DNA of 64,000 nucleotides, from assembly GCF_019857205.1 (NCBI RefSeq), contig NZ_JAHWXO010000001.1:62001-126000 (forward strand), read 5' to 3'. Under the pieces are notes generated by a model, which saw nothing but the letters and a program-made list of their open reading frames with translations, had not been told where the DNA came from and made no database searches. This DNA is from Qipengyuania pacifica. GTDB lineage: Bacteria; Pseudomonadota; Alphaproteobacteria; Sphingomonadales; Sphingomonadaceae. The position numbers and the translations under genes are program-made. The number at the start of each line of letters is the position of its first letter. The first letter of the stretch is position 1. Below, in pieces: positions 27,070 through 36,165 of this stretch.

Positions 27070-27082
27070 TCGATCGGAACCC

Positions 27083-27104
27083 GGGGGCGGCTTCGGCCGT
27101 CCCC
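27083..27104 (+). other. Stable UUCG hairpin between exbB and exbD
   Basis: A 9-bp stem (27083-27091 with 27096-27104, one G-U pair) is capped by a TTCG tetraloop. There is no T tract, so it is unlikely to end transcription fully. It lies 14 bases after the exbB stop, where it could protect the tonB-exbB part of the mRNA or reduce read-through into exbD. Confidence 0.6.
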
Positions 27105-27152
27105 GACACCCTCGCATCGAACCCAAGAATTTCGAACGTTAGGAACTGAACC

Positions 27153-27683
27153 ATGGCGATTTCGACAGGAGGTGGCGGCAATGCGCCCATGTCGGACATC
27201 AACACCACGCCACTCGTGGACGTGATGCTGGTGCTTCTGATCATCTTCCTCATCGCGGTTCCGGTCGCGATCCAGACCATCGAGAAGCTGGAAATTCCGG
27301 TTTTCGAATCGGTCGAATCTCAGGACAAGGTCGAAAACCTTCTCCTGACCGTCAGCACCAGTGACGATAACGGTGTTAGCGCCGGCGAACCCGGCTTCCA
27401 GGGCGCATCGCGCAATGGCGAATGCCGGGTATATTTCAACAACACCACCGCGGTGACGTCGGAAGAACTGTACGATCGGGCCTTTGAACGCCTCGACAAC
27501 ATCGTGCAGCGCGCCGGCGGTCCCGAAGTCATCATGAACGACCCGGAAAAGATTCCGCAGGTCCATATTCGTGGTGACGTCAATGCTCCGTGGTCGTGCG
27601 TTGCAGGTGCCATCTACAACGTCCAGGCGGCGGGTTATCCCACCGTCGGCTTCATCTCGAACCCGGTCGACCCCAACGGTTGA
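27153..27683 (+). CDS. exbD: ExbD/TolR biopolymer transport protein (first copy)
   Basis: A 176-residue protein with one membrane helix (about 19-40) preceded by the proton-carrying aspartate in [15 protein letters not shown]. The periplasmic domain is longer than usual for ExbD and holds two cysteines (GECRVYF and APWSCVAG) that could form a disulfide. It is followed 38 bases later by a second exbD. Confidence 0.92.
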   Translation: MAISTGGGGNAPMSDINTTPLVDVMLVLLIIFLIAVPVAIQTIEKLEIPVFESVESQDKVENLLLTVSTSDDNGVSAGEPGFQGASRNGECRVYFNNTTAVTSEELYDRAFERLDNIVQRAGGPEVIMNDPEKIPQVHIRGDVNAPWSCVAGAIYNVQAAGYPTVGFISNPVDPNG

Positions 27684-27721
27684 TCGTGCGTTTCGCCAAG
27701 CAGATTAGGGAGTAATCCACT

Positions 27722-28159
27722 ATGGCAATGTCAGGCGGTAGCGATGATGGCGCCCCGATGATGGAAATGAACATGACGCCGTTGATCGACGTCCTGCTCG
27801 TTCTCCTCATCATGTTCATCATCACCATCCCGGTCGCAACCCACTCGGTTGACATCGACCTTCCGGCACCCAGCCAAACCCCGCCCGACGTCACTGTCGA
27901 GCCGGACAAGAACAAGCTGGTGCTGACGGCAACCGACGAAATCCTGTGGAACGGCAATTCCATCGATCAGGGCCAGCTGCGTACGCTGCTCGATCAGTCG
28001 ACACAGATGGCTGTCGAACCGGAACTGCAGTTCGAACCCGAACCCCTCGCCAGCTACGACCTTTCCGCAAAGGTCCTGCAGCTGATCAAGGTGAGCGGCG
28101 TGACCAAGTTCGGCTTCGTCGGCAACGAACGTTACAGGACATTCGGCAAGGCCGGTTGA
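27722..28159 (+). CDS. exbD: ExbD/TolR biopolymer transport protein (second copy)
   Basis: A 145-residue protein of normal ExbD length with the motif MNMTPLIDVLLVLLIMFII (Asp in the membrane helix, about 14-35). The periplasmic part lacks the cysteines of the first copy. Two different ExbD proteins may form a mixed dimer within the ExbB pentamer or serve different transducers. Confidence 0.93.
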   Translation: MAMSGGSDDGAPMMEMNMTPLIDVLLVLLIMFIITIPVATHSVDIDLPAPSQTPPDVTVEPDKNKLVLTATDEILWNGNSIDQGQLRTLLDQSTQMAVEPELQFEPEPLASYDLSAKVLQLIKVSGVTKFGFVGNERYRTFGKAG

Positions 28160-28187
28160 TCCTGCGGAACGTCGATAGAATACTCGG

Positions 28188-28219
28188 AAAGGGGCGGAGC
28201 GATCCGCCCCTTTCTTTTT
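28188..28219 (+). terminator. Rho-independent terminator of the tonB-exbBDD operon
   Basis: An 11-bp stem AAAGGGGCGGA / TCCGCCCCTTT with a GCGA tetraloop is followed by CTTTTT, 28 bases after the second exbD stop. Confidence 0.9.
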
Positions 28220-28259
28220 ACGATAGCCGGAACATTGGCTGGCATTCGGCCAATGCCGT

Positions 28260-30728
28260 TCAGTCGGCAGGCAAATCCACCTCGTCCACCCGCATGGCTG
28301 CACCGGCAAGGCTTTCCGCCTCCAGTAGCAGCTCGTCGTCGACCGAACCCTGCGGCGTCGCCTCGCGGCCGATCATGACCATGACCGGCACTGCAAGCGG
28401 GCTCACCCGGTCGAGCTCGACATGCACCAGCTGTTCGGCGGAACGGTCCAGAAGATCACCCAGTCGCCCGACATCTGTCAGCCGGGTTCGCGCATCCGCC
28501 CACGCCGCTTCGAGAAGAACGTGGTCCGGCTCGTATTTGCGTAGGACGTCGTAGATCAGGTCGGTCGAGAAGGTGACCTGCTTGCCGGTCTTGCGCTTTC
28601 CCGGATGCTGGCGCTCCACCAGCCCGCCGATAACGGCAACCTCACGAAACGCGCGGCGCAGCAGGTGCGAATTCTGCACCCATTCGATGAATTCATCCTG
28701 CAGGATGTCGGGCGACAGCAAGGGGGCCGGATCCTTCACCGGTTTCAAGCCCCATACGGCGAGCGAATAATCGTTTGCGACGAACCCGCCCGGCATCAGG
28801 CCCCGGTCTTCCATTCGCCGCGTGATCAGCATTCCCAGGCTCTGGTTCGCGTTCCAGCCTTCGAAAGTGTAATAGACGCTGTAATGGCGCTTCGCGTGTG
28901 GGAAGCTTTCCACTAGCAACTGCCCCGGTCCGGGCATCTGCGAGCGCCAATCCTGCACTTCCAGCCATTCGCGTACGTCGTCGGGAAAGCGCGCCCAGCC
29001 GGCGCGATCGACAAGCATCGTGCGTACCCGGTCGGCAAGGTGCGTCGTCAGCGGCAGCCGCGCGCCGCCGTAGCTGGGGATCATGGCGCTGGCCTTGGCT
29101 GCCTTCACGACGACTTCCATGTCCTGCACCTTGATCACCTCGAGGCTCATCCCCGCAAATGCGAAGGTATCGCCGGGACTTAGCGAGGCGGCAAAGCGCT
29201 CCTCGACCTTGCCAAGGGACCGTCCTCCGCGCCCTCGCCCCGCGCTAATGCGTACATCGAGCATTTCCGCATCGATAATGATCCCGGCGTTCATGCGGTG
29301 GCGCTGTGCCTGCTCGGGATGGCTCAGGCGCCAGACGCCGTCTGCGTCGCGCACGATGCGTTTGAACTTGTCGTAGGCCTTCAGGGCATATCCGCCGGTT
29401 TCCACGAAAGAGAGGACACGCTCCCAGATCTCTTCGTCCAGCCAGGCATAGGACAGGCTCGAGCGGACTTCCGCCAGCAGCTCGGCTTCCTGGAACGGTG
29501 CTGCGCAGGCGCAGGCCATCACGTGCTGGGCCAGCACGTCGAGCCCGCCGGGCCTGAATTCCTCGCCGTCGCGCTTGCCCTCGTCGACCGCCTCCTTCGC
29601 GGCCGTTGCCTCGAGGAATTCGAACCGGTTGCCCGGCACGAGCAAGGCGCGACTGGGCTGATCGAGCCTGTGGTTGGCCCGCCCGATGCGTTGCAGCAGG
29701 CGCGACGATCCCTTCGGGGCCCCCATCTGCACCACCAGATCGATATCGCCCCAGTCGACCCCCAGATCGAGGCTGGCGGTCGCCACCAATGCGCGCAGCT
29801 CGCCGCGCGCCATCGCTCCCTCCACCTTTCGCCGCGCTTCCTTGCTCAGCGAACCGTGATGAATGCCGATCGGTAGGTTTTCCTCATTCACATCCCACAA
29901 ATTCTGGAAGATGTACTCGGCGAGGAACCGCGTGTTGGTAAAGATCAGCGTTGTTCTGTTGGCCCTGATCTGCTCGTATAGCTGCGGTATGGCCCACGTC
30001 GCCGCATGCCCGCCCCAGGGCACGCGCTCCTCGTCCGGCAGCAGGATTTCGACCTCCGCCCGTGCCCCGGCCTCGCCCTCGACCAACCGAACAGTGTCGA
30101 TATCCCCCCACGGCGCCAGCCATTCGCGAAACCCTTCCGGATTGGCCAGCGTTGCCGACAGCGCCGCTCGCCGCATGCCCGGCGCAATCGCCTGTAGCCG
30201 CGCCAGCGCCAAGGCGAGCAGATCGCCCCGCTTGCCAGTCGCGAACGCATGTACTTCATCAATCACCACCCGCTTCAACCCGCGGAACAGTTCGACGCTG
30301 TCGGGATAGGAAAGCAGCAGAGACAGGCTTTCCGGTGTCGTCAGCAGGACATGCGGTGGCCGCGTCCGCTGGCGCTTCTTGCGGTCGGAAGGCGTATCTC
30401 CGCTACGGGTTTCGACCCGGATCGGCAGGTCGAGCTCTTCGATCGGCGTCAGAAGATTGCGCTGCACGTCATGTGCCAATGCCTTGAGCGGAGACACATA
30501 AAGGGTGTGCAGACCCTCGGGCGGCTTACCACCATCAAGGCGCGAGGGCGTGAAATCGGCCAGCGTCGGGAGAAAGCCCGCCAACGTCTTCCCGGCCCCT
30601 GTGTCGGCCACCAACAAGGCGTGCCGGTCCGCATCGCTGGCGCCCAGCATATCAATCTGATGGCGCCTGACACGCCAGCCGCGTCCGGCAAACCAACCTT
30701 CCAGTTCTGGTGGCACAACGGACTGCAT
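28260..30728 (-). CDS. Ligase-associated DNA damage response DEXH-box helicase (Lhr-like)
   Basis: An 822-residue superfamily 2 helicase. Walker A ADTGAGKT at 41-48, DEVH box at 156-159, motif III SATLAN near 190, TLIFTNTR near 255 and a motif VI-like QRIGRANH near 345, then the Lhr-type winged-helix and C-terminal regions. Such helicases usually sit beside an ATP-dependent ligase, an exonuclease and a PdeM-type phosphoesterase involved in repair; none of those is in this window. Length is normal for the family. Confidence 0.9.
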   Translation of the reverse strand: MQSVVPPELEGWFAGRGWRVRRHQIDMLGASDADRHALLVADTGAGKTLAGFLPTLADFTPSRLDGGKPPEGLHTLYVSPLKALAHDVQRNLLTPIEELDLPIRVETRSGDTPSDRKKRQRTRPPHVLLTTPESLSLLLSYPDSVELFRGLKRVVIDEVHAFATGKRGDLLALALARLQAIAPGMRRAALSATLANPEGFREWLAPWGDIDTVRLVEGEAGARAEVEILLPDEERVPWGGHAATWAIPQLYEQIRANRTTLIFTNTRFLAEYIFQNLWDVNEENLPIGIHHGSLSKEARRKVEGAMARGELRALVATASLDLGVDWGDIDLVVQMGAPKGSSRLLQRIGRANHRLDQPSRALLVPGNRFEFLEATAAKEAVDEGKRDGEEFRPGGLDVLAQHVMACACAAPFQEAELLAEVRSSLSYAWLDEEIWERVLSFVETGGYALKAYDKFKRIVRDADGVWRLSHPEQAQRHRMNAGIIIDAEMLDVRISAGRGRGGRSLGKVEERFAASLSPGDTFAFAGMSLEVIKVQDMEVVVKAAKASAMIPSYGGARLPLTTHLADRVRTMLVDRAGWARFPDDVREWLEVQDWRSQMPGPGQLLVESFPHAKRHYSVYYTFEGWNANQSLGMLITRRMEDRGLMPGGFVANDYSLAVWGLKPVKDPAPLLSPDILQDEFIEWVQNSHLLRRAFREVAVIGGLVERQHPGKRKTGKQVTFSTDLIYDVLRKYEPDHVLLEAAWADARTRLTDVGRLGDLLDRSAEQLVHVELDRVSPLAVPVMVMIGREATPQGSVDDELLLEAESLAGAAMRVDEVDLPAD

Positions 30729-30791
30729 CAGGACAGAAGCGATGGAGCCGTGGTATCGGTTCCGCCCCCGCGCGTTTGCCGCGTGTCCACT

Positions 30792-31637
30792 CTACATTTC
30801 TGGGTCGAGGGCCGTTTCATCTATAGGCTTCGGCGGCTTTACGATTTCGCCCAAGCTATCCGCATCCACATCCAGAAGTTCAGCCAGCCGGCTCCGTTCG
30901 GCGGAGGTAAGATCCGCATACGCACGTTCGGCGGGGAGCGAACCCATCGCTTCTTTCATCGACGATTCCATGTCTCCGAACCCGCTCATCATGGAAGGCA
31001 ATGCCTGCATGCTGGTCTGCATCACCTGTGGATCGGAGAACAACGCCATCGATTCTTTCGCATAAACGCCGCCGGTAGGTGTGGCGAAAAATGCAGAAAT
31101 GTCGTTCAACTGATTCTCGTCGAACCGCACGGCATAGGCTTTGGAAAGGCCGTCCCGCATCGGACCTTCCATCGCCGAGAACATGCCACCCATCTTGCCG
31201 GTCAGGACGTCCAAGATGACATCGACGCGCTGATCATACGCAGGGTCGAGCATGGACAGTATCTCGACCTGCTCGGCTTCGCCAAGCTGCGCGATCGCCT
31301 CCTGTTCAACCTCGAGCCGCGAACCCAGGATGAATTCCGGTGTCGCGAACATGGAGACCATCGGACGCACCATCTTGTCCATTATGTCGCCCATCATCTT
31401 GCCATAGAAGCCTTCGGGCATCATTTGGCCAACGACTGCCTCGGCCATGGGCAGCCGCGATTGCTGCTCTGAAGTTAGGGGCTCGGTTTGAAAGAGGCCG
31501 GCCATCAGACCCGCGAATTCTTCCATCCTCTCAGGCGTCGAACTTGCGGACTCATCGCTGTCCACATCTTGCGCAAACAGCGGGTTCGCAGCAGCAAGTG
31601 CTGCGATCGCTATCGTTGTCCTGATCAATTTTCGCAT
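30792..31637 (-). CDS. Exported DUF2059-domain protein
   Basis: A 281-residue protein with a signal peptide (1-23, ALAAANPLFAQ). Two related helical segments are visible; the second (about 150-220, YDQRVDVILDVL then ISAFFATPTGGVYAKES) matches DUF2059, whose function is unknown. Met-rich stretches (KMMGDIMDKMV, MMSGFGDMESSM) are conspicuous. The ATG at 31637 is chosen because GGGAGGGAAG precedes it and the upstream extension lies within pgm. It follows pgm by 28 bases. Confidence 0.75.
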   Translation of the reverse strand: MRKLIRTTIAIAALAAANPLFAQDVDSDESASSTPERMEEFAGLMAGLFQTEPLTSEQQSRLPMAEAVVGQMMPEGFYGKMMGDIMDKMVRPMVSMFATPEFILGSRLEVEQEAIAQLGEAEQVEILSMLDPAYDQRVDVILDVLTGKMGGMFSAMEGPMRDGLSKAYAVRFDENQLNDISAFFATPTGGVYAKESMALFSDPQVMQTSMQALPSMMSGFGDMESSMKEAMGSLPAERAYADLTSAERSRLAELLDVDADSLGEIVKPPKPIDETALDPEM

Positions 31638-31665
31638 CACTTCCCTCCCTGATGTTACCGCTGGA

Positions 31666-33069
31666 TCAATGGCCGGCCTGTGGCCCCCGCTGAAGACCGG
31701 ACGCTTCAAGCTGCGCATCGATCTGTGCAACAAGTCGGTCCAAGCCTTCTTGGCTCTCGCTTTCGGCGCGAGCGACAAGGACATCCTGCGTGTTCGAAGC
31801 CCGTAGCAGCCACCAGCCATCGTCGGTCGTTACCCGCACACCATCGGTTGTGTCGGCAACCGCATCGCTCGCAGCGATCCTACCGGCGATCTCTTCGATC
31901 GCAGCGAACTTGCGGCTCTCATCGACCTGAAACCGCATTTCAGGTGTGTTGACCATGGGCGGCATCGCTCCGCGCAACTGGGTAACCGATCGGCCAAGCC
32001 GCGCTGCCGCGGTCATCAGTCGGACACCCGCATAGAGTGCATCGTCATACCCATAATACTCGTCCGCGAAGAAGACATGCCCGCTCATTTCGCCTGCGAG
32101 CGGCGAACCTGTTTCCTTCATCTTGGATTTTATCAGCGAATGGCCGGTCTTCCACATCACGGGATTGCCGCCATGCGTTGCCACGTGATCGAACAGCGCT
32201 CGGCTGGCCTTCACATCGGCAATGATCGTCGCGCCCTTCGTCCGTGCCAGCAGGTCTTCCGCGTAGATCATGAGCAACTGATCGCCCCAGATTACGCGCC
32301 CTTCGCCGTCGATTGCACCGATGCGATCTCCATCCCCGTCGAACGCCACACCAAAATCGAGCGACTTGTCGGCGACAAGCTTTCGCAGGTCCTCGAGATT
32401 TTCCTCTACCGTCGGGTCGGGGTGGTGATTGGGGAAATTCCCATCGACCTCGGTAAACAAGAGGTGATGTTCGCCCGGAAGCCGCGCCGTCAGTTTTTCA
32501 AGAGCGGGGCCGGCAGCGCCATTGCCTGCGTCCCACCCGACCTTGAGACTGTCCAGCACACCTGGTTCAACGCCGTTGAGTGCCTCGATCATACGTTCGA
32601 TATACGCGTCGATTACGTCGCGACTTTCAACTTCGCCCGATCCGTCGGCCCATTCGCCTTCTGCGCCGCGGCGGCCCAGCTCCTGGATATCTGCGCCGAA
32701 GAACGGCCGACCCTGGAACACCATTTTGAAACCGTTGTAATTTGCCGGGTTGTGGCTGCCGGTGATCTGGATGCCGCCATCGACATCATCGGCGGAAGCT
32801 TCCGCATAATATAGCATCGGTGTCGGCCCCATGCCGATCCGGACGACGTCCATGCCCGATGCGGTCAGTCCCTCGATCAAAGCGTGTTCGAGCAAAGGCG
32901 AACTGACCCGACCATCATATCCGACGGCAACCTTGCTCCCACCGGCCTCAGCAAGCATGGTTGCAAACCCGCGGCCGATTGCCCGCGCATCGTCCGGGCC
33001 CAAGGTCTCCCCGATAATGCCGCGAATGTCATACTCGCGCAGAACGGTGGGATCGAAAGCATGGCTCAT
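31666..33069 (-). CDS. Phosphomannomutase/phosphoglucomutase
   Basis: A 467-residue alpha-D-phosphohexomutase. Phosphoserine loop TGSHNP with Ser105, Mg-binding DGDGDR at 244-249, sugar-binding GEMSGHVFF near 325-333 and phosphate-binding RASNTQ near the C-terminus. It interconverts mannose or glucose 1- and 6-phosphates for nucleotide sugars and surface polysaccharide. The product is AlgC/ManB-like rather than GlmM. Its ATG overlaps the stop of the upstream dnaJ-like gene by four bases. Confidence 0.93.
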   Translation of the reverse strand: MSHAFDPTVLREYDIRGIIGETLGPDDARAIGRGFATMLAEAGGSKVAVGYDGRVSSPLLEHALIEGLTASGMDVVRIGMGPTPMLYYAEASADDVDGGIQITGSHNPANYNGFKMVFQGRPFFGADIQELGRRGAEGEWADGSGEVESRDVIDAYIERMIEALNGVEPGVLDSLKVGWDAGNGAAGPALEKLTARLPGEHHLLFTEVDGNFPNHHPDPTVEENLEDLRKLVADKSLDFGVAFDGDGDRIGAIDGEGRVIWGDQLLMIYAEDLLARTKGATIIADVKASRALFDHVATHGGNPVMWKTGHSLIKSKMKETGSPLAGEMSGHVFFADEYYGYDDALYAGVRLMTAAARLGRSVTQLRGAMPPMVNTPEMRFQVDESRKFAAIEEIAGRIAASDAVADTTDGVRVTTDDGWWLLRASNTQDVLVARAESESQEGLDRLVAQIDAQLEASGLQRGPQAGH

Positions 33070-33368
33070 TCTGGACGCTCCGGTTTTTCGTGATTTGTGT
33101 CACTTAGCAATAAGTCGCGGGCAGCGTTGAGTTCCTGCATTGCCGCGTTCGAACCGCCTCTGTCGGGATGTATCATGGCAGTTCTGCGACGATGCGCCTC
33201 GCGTATTTCGCGGCGATCGGCCCCCACACCTACGCCCAGGAGCGAACGCGCTTTTTCTATACCGATCTGATTGGCTGGCTTTGCCTGGAGGTATTCCCAT
33301 GGCCATTTTCCGAATATCCAGCGACATGCAACCGAAAGCAGCACCAAAAGCGCTATGAGCCGGATCAC
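33066..33368 (-). CDS. Small membrane-anchored J-domain protein (TIM14-like)
   Basis: A 100-residue protein: an N-terminal membrane helix (about 1-18), then a J domain with HPDRGGS (HPD at 67-69) and the helix II/IV residues ARSLLGVG and AMQELNAARDLLL. J domains stimulate Hsp70 ATPase; this arrangement resembles Tim14/Pam18 and small bacterial membrane J proteins. It overlaps mipZ upstream and pgm downstream by four bases each. Confidence 0.88.
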   Translation of the reverse strand: MIRLIALLVLLSVACRWIFGKWPWEYLQAKPANQIGIEKARSLLGVGVGADRREIREAHRRRTAMIHPDRGGSNAAMQELNAARDLLLSDTNHEKPERPE

Positions 33369-34174
33369 TGCGTGCCGCCTTCGGAATTTTCGTTGCCGCT
33401 ACCCGGTAAACGCAGACTCGCGACAAGGCCGCGTAGCTCTTGCCGTGCAACAAGGTGGCTGGTGCCAAGATCGCCCAGTTGTCCCTTGTCCAGCAAGGTC
33501 AATCCAGAGGGGAAGAGCTCACGATAGACGACGCGTTCTGACAGTCCCTTGGCCACGCGAAAACCAACACGTTTCGCCATTTCGCCCAGGGCCTGCTCGA
33601 TCCGGGCCATATTGCGCGCTTCGGTATAACCCGTGCGGTTGCGGACAACGACCCAGTCCATTTGCGCGCGCTGCTGTTCGATCGAGGTCCTGCTGCGCTT
33701 CAGCCGCGCTTCCCAGATCAGTTCGGCATAGAAGGACAGCTTCTTTACCTTGAAACTCTCCCCTTCGACCTGACCTATGAGATCGAAATCGACGAAACTG
33801 TCGTTCATTGGGGTGACGAGCGTGTCGGCAGTGGTCGCGGAATGCCGAGCGAGCGGGTCGTCACGCCCCGGCGTATCGATGACGATAAAGTCCGCACCGG
33901 CCGCCTGCTTTTCGATCAAGGCTTCCATGGCGCCTTCGTCCATATCTTCGACGACATGACAGCGAGCTGTCGGCAGAGTGATCGAACGACGCCGCATCGT
34001 TTCTGCGCGGTTTTCGAGATAGCGATGCATCGTCCGCTGTCGATGATCGAGATCGAAAGTGACGACATTGGCACCCTGGAACGCGAGGGCGACGGCGACA
34101 TGCACTGCTGTCGTCGATTTGCCCGTTCCGCCCTTTTCATTGGCGAAGACAATGCGGTGAGGTTGCGAAACCAT
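33365..34174 (-). CDS. mipZ: Division-plane positioning ATPase MipZ
   Basis: A 269-residue ParA-like ATPase with the deviant Walker A KGGTGKST at 14-21, switch regions FDLDHRQRTMHRYLENR and VIDTPGRDD, and a C-terminal region typical of MipZ (RVVYRELFPSGLTLLD). MipZ forms a gradient from ParB-marked poles and blocks FtsZ away from midcell in alphaproteobacteria. It is first in mipZ-dnaJ-pgm. Confidence 0.94.
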   Translation of the reverse strand: MVSQPHRIVFANEKGGTGKSTTAVHVAVALAFQGANVVTFDLDHRQRTMHRYLENRAETMRRRSITLPTARCHVVEDMDEGAMEALIEKQAAGADFIVIDTPGRDDPLARHSATTADTLVTPMNDSFVDFDLIGQVEGESFKVKKLSFYAELIWEARLKRSRTSIEQQRAQMDWVVVRNRTGYTEARNMARIEQALGEMAKRVGFRVAKGLSERVVYRELFPSGLTLLDKGQLGDLGTSHLVARQELRGLVASLRLPGSGNENSEGGTQ

Positions 34175-34399
34175 CAGGAAAAAGCTGGAAAAATCATGCT
34201 GCGCAATTCCCTATCCGCCCCTTCACGCGGCGGCAACGCGCCTAGTGCCCGGAAGGCGTTTTTTTCCAGAATGACGCATCCCTACTAGCGCGATGCCGAT
34301 CATTTGATAATCTTCGCCGATCCGGGTCGCGTGCGACGGGCGAGACACGACAGCAAGTCGGCAGCCGTGAACTGTTTTCACAATGGGGGACCCCGGATT

Positions 34400-35173
34400 A
34401 TGAAAAAGGCATTTCTCGCGGCACTAGCCGTACTGTCGATGACCGGCCTCGTGTGCCAGCCCGTTCTGGCACAAGGCAAATCGTCCGGTCGGAAGGCACA
34501 GGATCGTGCGACGACGGAAATTCCACGGTGCACCCGAAATCTCGGTACGATTGCGGTCGTCGAGCCGGACGACAAATGGTGGCGTGAACTCAATCTCGGC
34601 AGCCCAGAACAGATCATCCGCGTCTTCGTTCAGCGTTCGGGTTGTTTCACCATGGTCAGCCGAGGTCGTGCGATGCAGAGCCGTGCGATGGAACGGGCAT
34701 TGCAGGAACAGGGGGAGCTTCAGGACGGACAGAATGTCGGGCTGGGCCAGGTGGTGACTGCCGATTACTTCCTGCAACCCGATATTGTCAGTGCGAATAG
34801 CAATTCCGGCGGTGGGGGCGGCGCCTTGGGCGGTGTCGTCGGAGGCCTGTTCGGCCGCGCTGCAGGGGCACACGCGGGCGGCATTCGGGTGAAAAAAGGC
34901 GAAGCGAACGTCGTGCTGTCGCTCGTCAATGCGCGCACTACTGTCGAAGAGGCGCTGGTCGAAGGGTATTTCCAGAAAAAGGATCTTGGCTGGGCCGCTG
35001 GGGGCGGCCTGTTCGGCGGGGGAGGAGGGGCTGCCGGGGGTTTCGGCGGCTACGAAAATACCGCTATCGGCCAGATCATCGTGCTCGCCTATCTCAACGC
35101 TTATACCGATATGGTAACCCAATTGGGCGGCCTGCCGCTCGATGCGGCGGCGGCAGCACCCGAGGCGCGCTGA
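34400..35173 (+). CDS. CsgG/HfaB-like exported protein with glycine-rich segments
   Basis: A 257-residue protein with a signal peptide (1-25, TGLVCQPVLAQ). The central part (AVVEPDDKWW, FVQRSGCFTMVSRGRAMQSRAMERALQEQ, VTADYFLQPDI) resembles the CsgG nucleotide-like fold. Two glycine-rich tracts, near 135-160 and 200-220, interrupt it. Related proteins form outer-membrane export channels or holdfast anchors; here the exact role is unknown. The ATG at 34400 gives a proper signal peptide. Confidence 0.7.
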   Translation: MKKAFLAALAVLSMTGLVCQPVLAQGKSSGRKAQDRATTEIPRCTRNLGTIAVVEPDDKWWRELNLGSPEQIIRVFVQRSGCFTMVSRGRAMQSRAMERALQEQGELQDGQNVGLGQVVTADYFLQPDIVSANSNSGGGGGALGGVVGGLFGRAAGAHAGGIRVKKGEANVVLSLVNARTTVEEALVEGYFQKKDLGWAAGGGLFGGGGGAAGGFGGYENTAIGQIIVLAYLNAYTDMVTQLGGLPLDAAAAAPEAR

Positions 35174-35196
35174 GAAGCACCGGCTTGCAAGTTATG

Positions 35197-35227
35197 GGGC
35201 GGGACGGCACAGGACGCCCGCCCTTTA
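35197..35227 (+). terminator. Probable terminator after the CsgG-like gene
   Basis: A 7-bp stem GGGCGGG / CCCGCCC (35197-35203 with 35217-35223) is followed by TTTATC. The T tract is short, so termination may be partial; panC begins 22 bases later. Confidence 0.55.
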
Positions 35228-35248
35228 TCGTAACCGGGAGCAGGCTCC

Positions 35249-36097
35249 TTGCAAACCGTCACCCAATTATCCGAACTGCGTCGTGAAACTGATGCCTTTC
35301 AGGCCACCGGTACACTCGCACTGGTGCCGACGATGGGGGCACTGCACGAAGGCCATCTGACGCTGGTACGAGAGGCTAGCCGGGCGGCCGACCACGTCGC
35401 AGTATCGATATTCGTAAACCCTCGACAATTCGGCGCGAACGAAGACCTGGACGCCTACCCGCGACAGCTTGCGCGAGATGCCGCTTTGCTGGAGGCAGAG
35501 GGGGTTTCCTTGCTCTGGGCCCCTCCCCCGGGAGAAGTTTACCCCGAAGGTTATGCGACCAACGTATCGGTTTCAGGTGTTAGCGTAGGCCTCTGTGGGG
35601 CCAATCGCCCCGGCCATTTCGATGGTGTCGCGACGGTTGTCTGCAAGCTGTTCAATCAGGTCCGACCCGACATGGCTTTCTTCGGTGAGAAAGACTGGCA
35701 GCAGCTGGCCGTAATACGCCGGATGGCGAGAGACCTGGACCTTACCCGGCCCCATGTCGACGCGATCCACGGCGTCGCAATCGTGCGAGAAGACGATGGG
35801 CTCGCGATGAGCAGTCGCAACGCCTATCTCTCGGTCGAGAATCGCGCGATCGCCGCAACTCTGTCACGAGAGCTGCGCTTGGCAATCGAGCGCATCGGTG
35901 CAGGTGATGCGACCGGGTCTGTTCTCGCAGCCTTTCGTAACCGGCTGCTCGATGCAGGGTTCGATTCCATCGATTACGCCGAAATTCGCGATGGCCGCGA
36001 CCTTGCCCCTGCGAGTGAGCCTGGTCCTGGCGACCGATTTTTCGTAGCTGCACGAATCGGCGGGACGCGGCTGATCGACAATATGCCGGTTGCATAG
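35249..36097 (+). CDS. panC: Pantothenate synthetase
   Basis: A 282-residue enzyme joining pantoate and beta-alanine. The HIGH-like motif PTMGALHEGH is at 27-36, FVNPRQFG near 55-62, GEKDWQQL near 150-157 and the KMSKS-equivalent AMSSRNAYLS near 188-197. The start is TTG at 35249, with GGGAG eight bases upstream; no ATG would give a full-length N-terminus. Confidence 0.95.
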   Translation: MQTVTQLSELRRETDAFQATGTLALVPTMGALHEGHLTLVREASRAADHVAVSIFVNPRQFGANEDLDAYPRQLARDAALLEAEGVSLLWAPPPGEVYPEGYATNVSVSGVSVGLCGANRPGHFDGVATVVCKLFNQVRPDMAFFGEKDWQQLAVIRRMARDLDLTRPHVDAIHGVAIVREDDGLAMSSRNAYLSVENRAIAATLSRELRLAIERIGAGDATGSVLAAFRNRLLDAGFDSIDYAEIRDGRDLAPASEPGPGDRFFVAARIGGTRLIDNMPVA

Positions 36098-36165
36098 CGC
36101 CAGCTTGTCCAGCCCTACCTACTTTGCGAAGCGGCCTTCGAAGATCATCTGCTAGTGAGAGAAGT

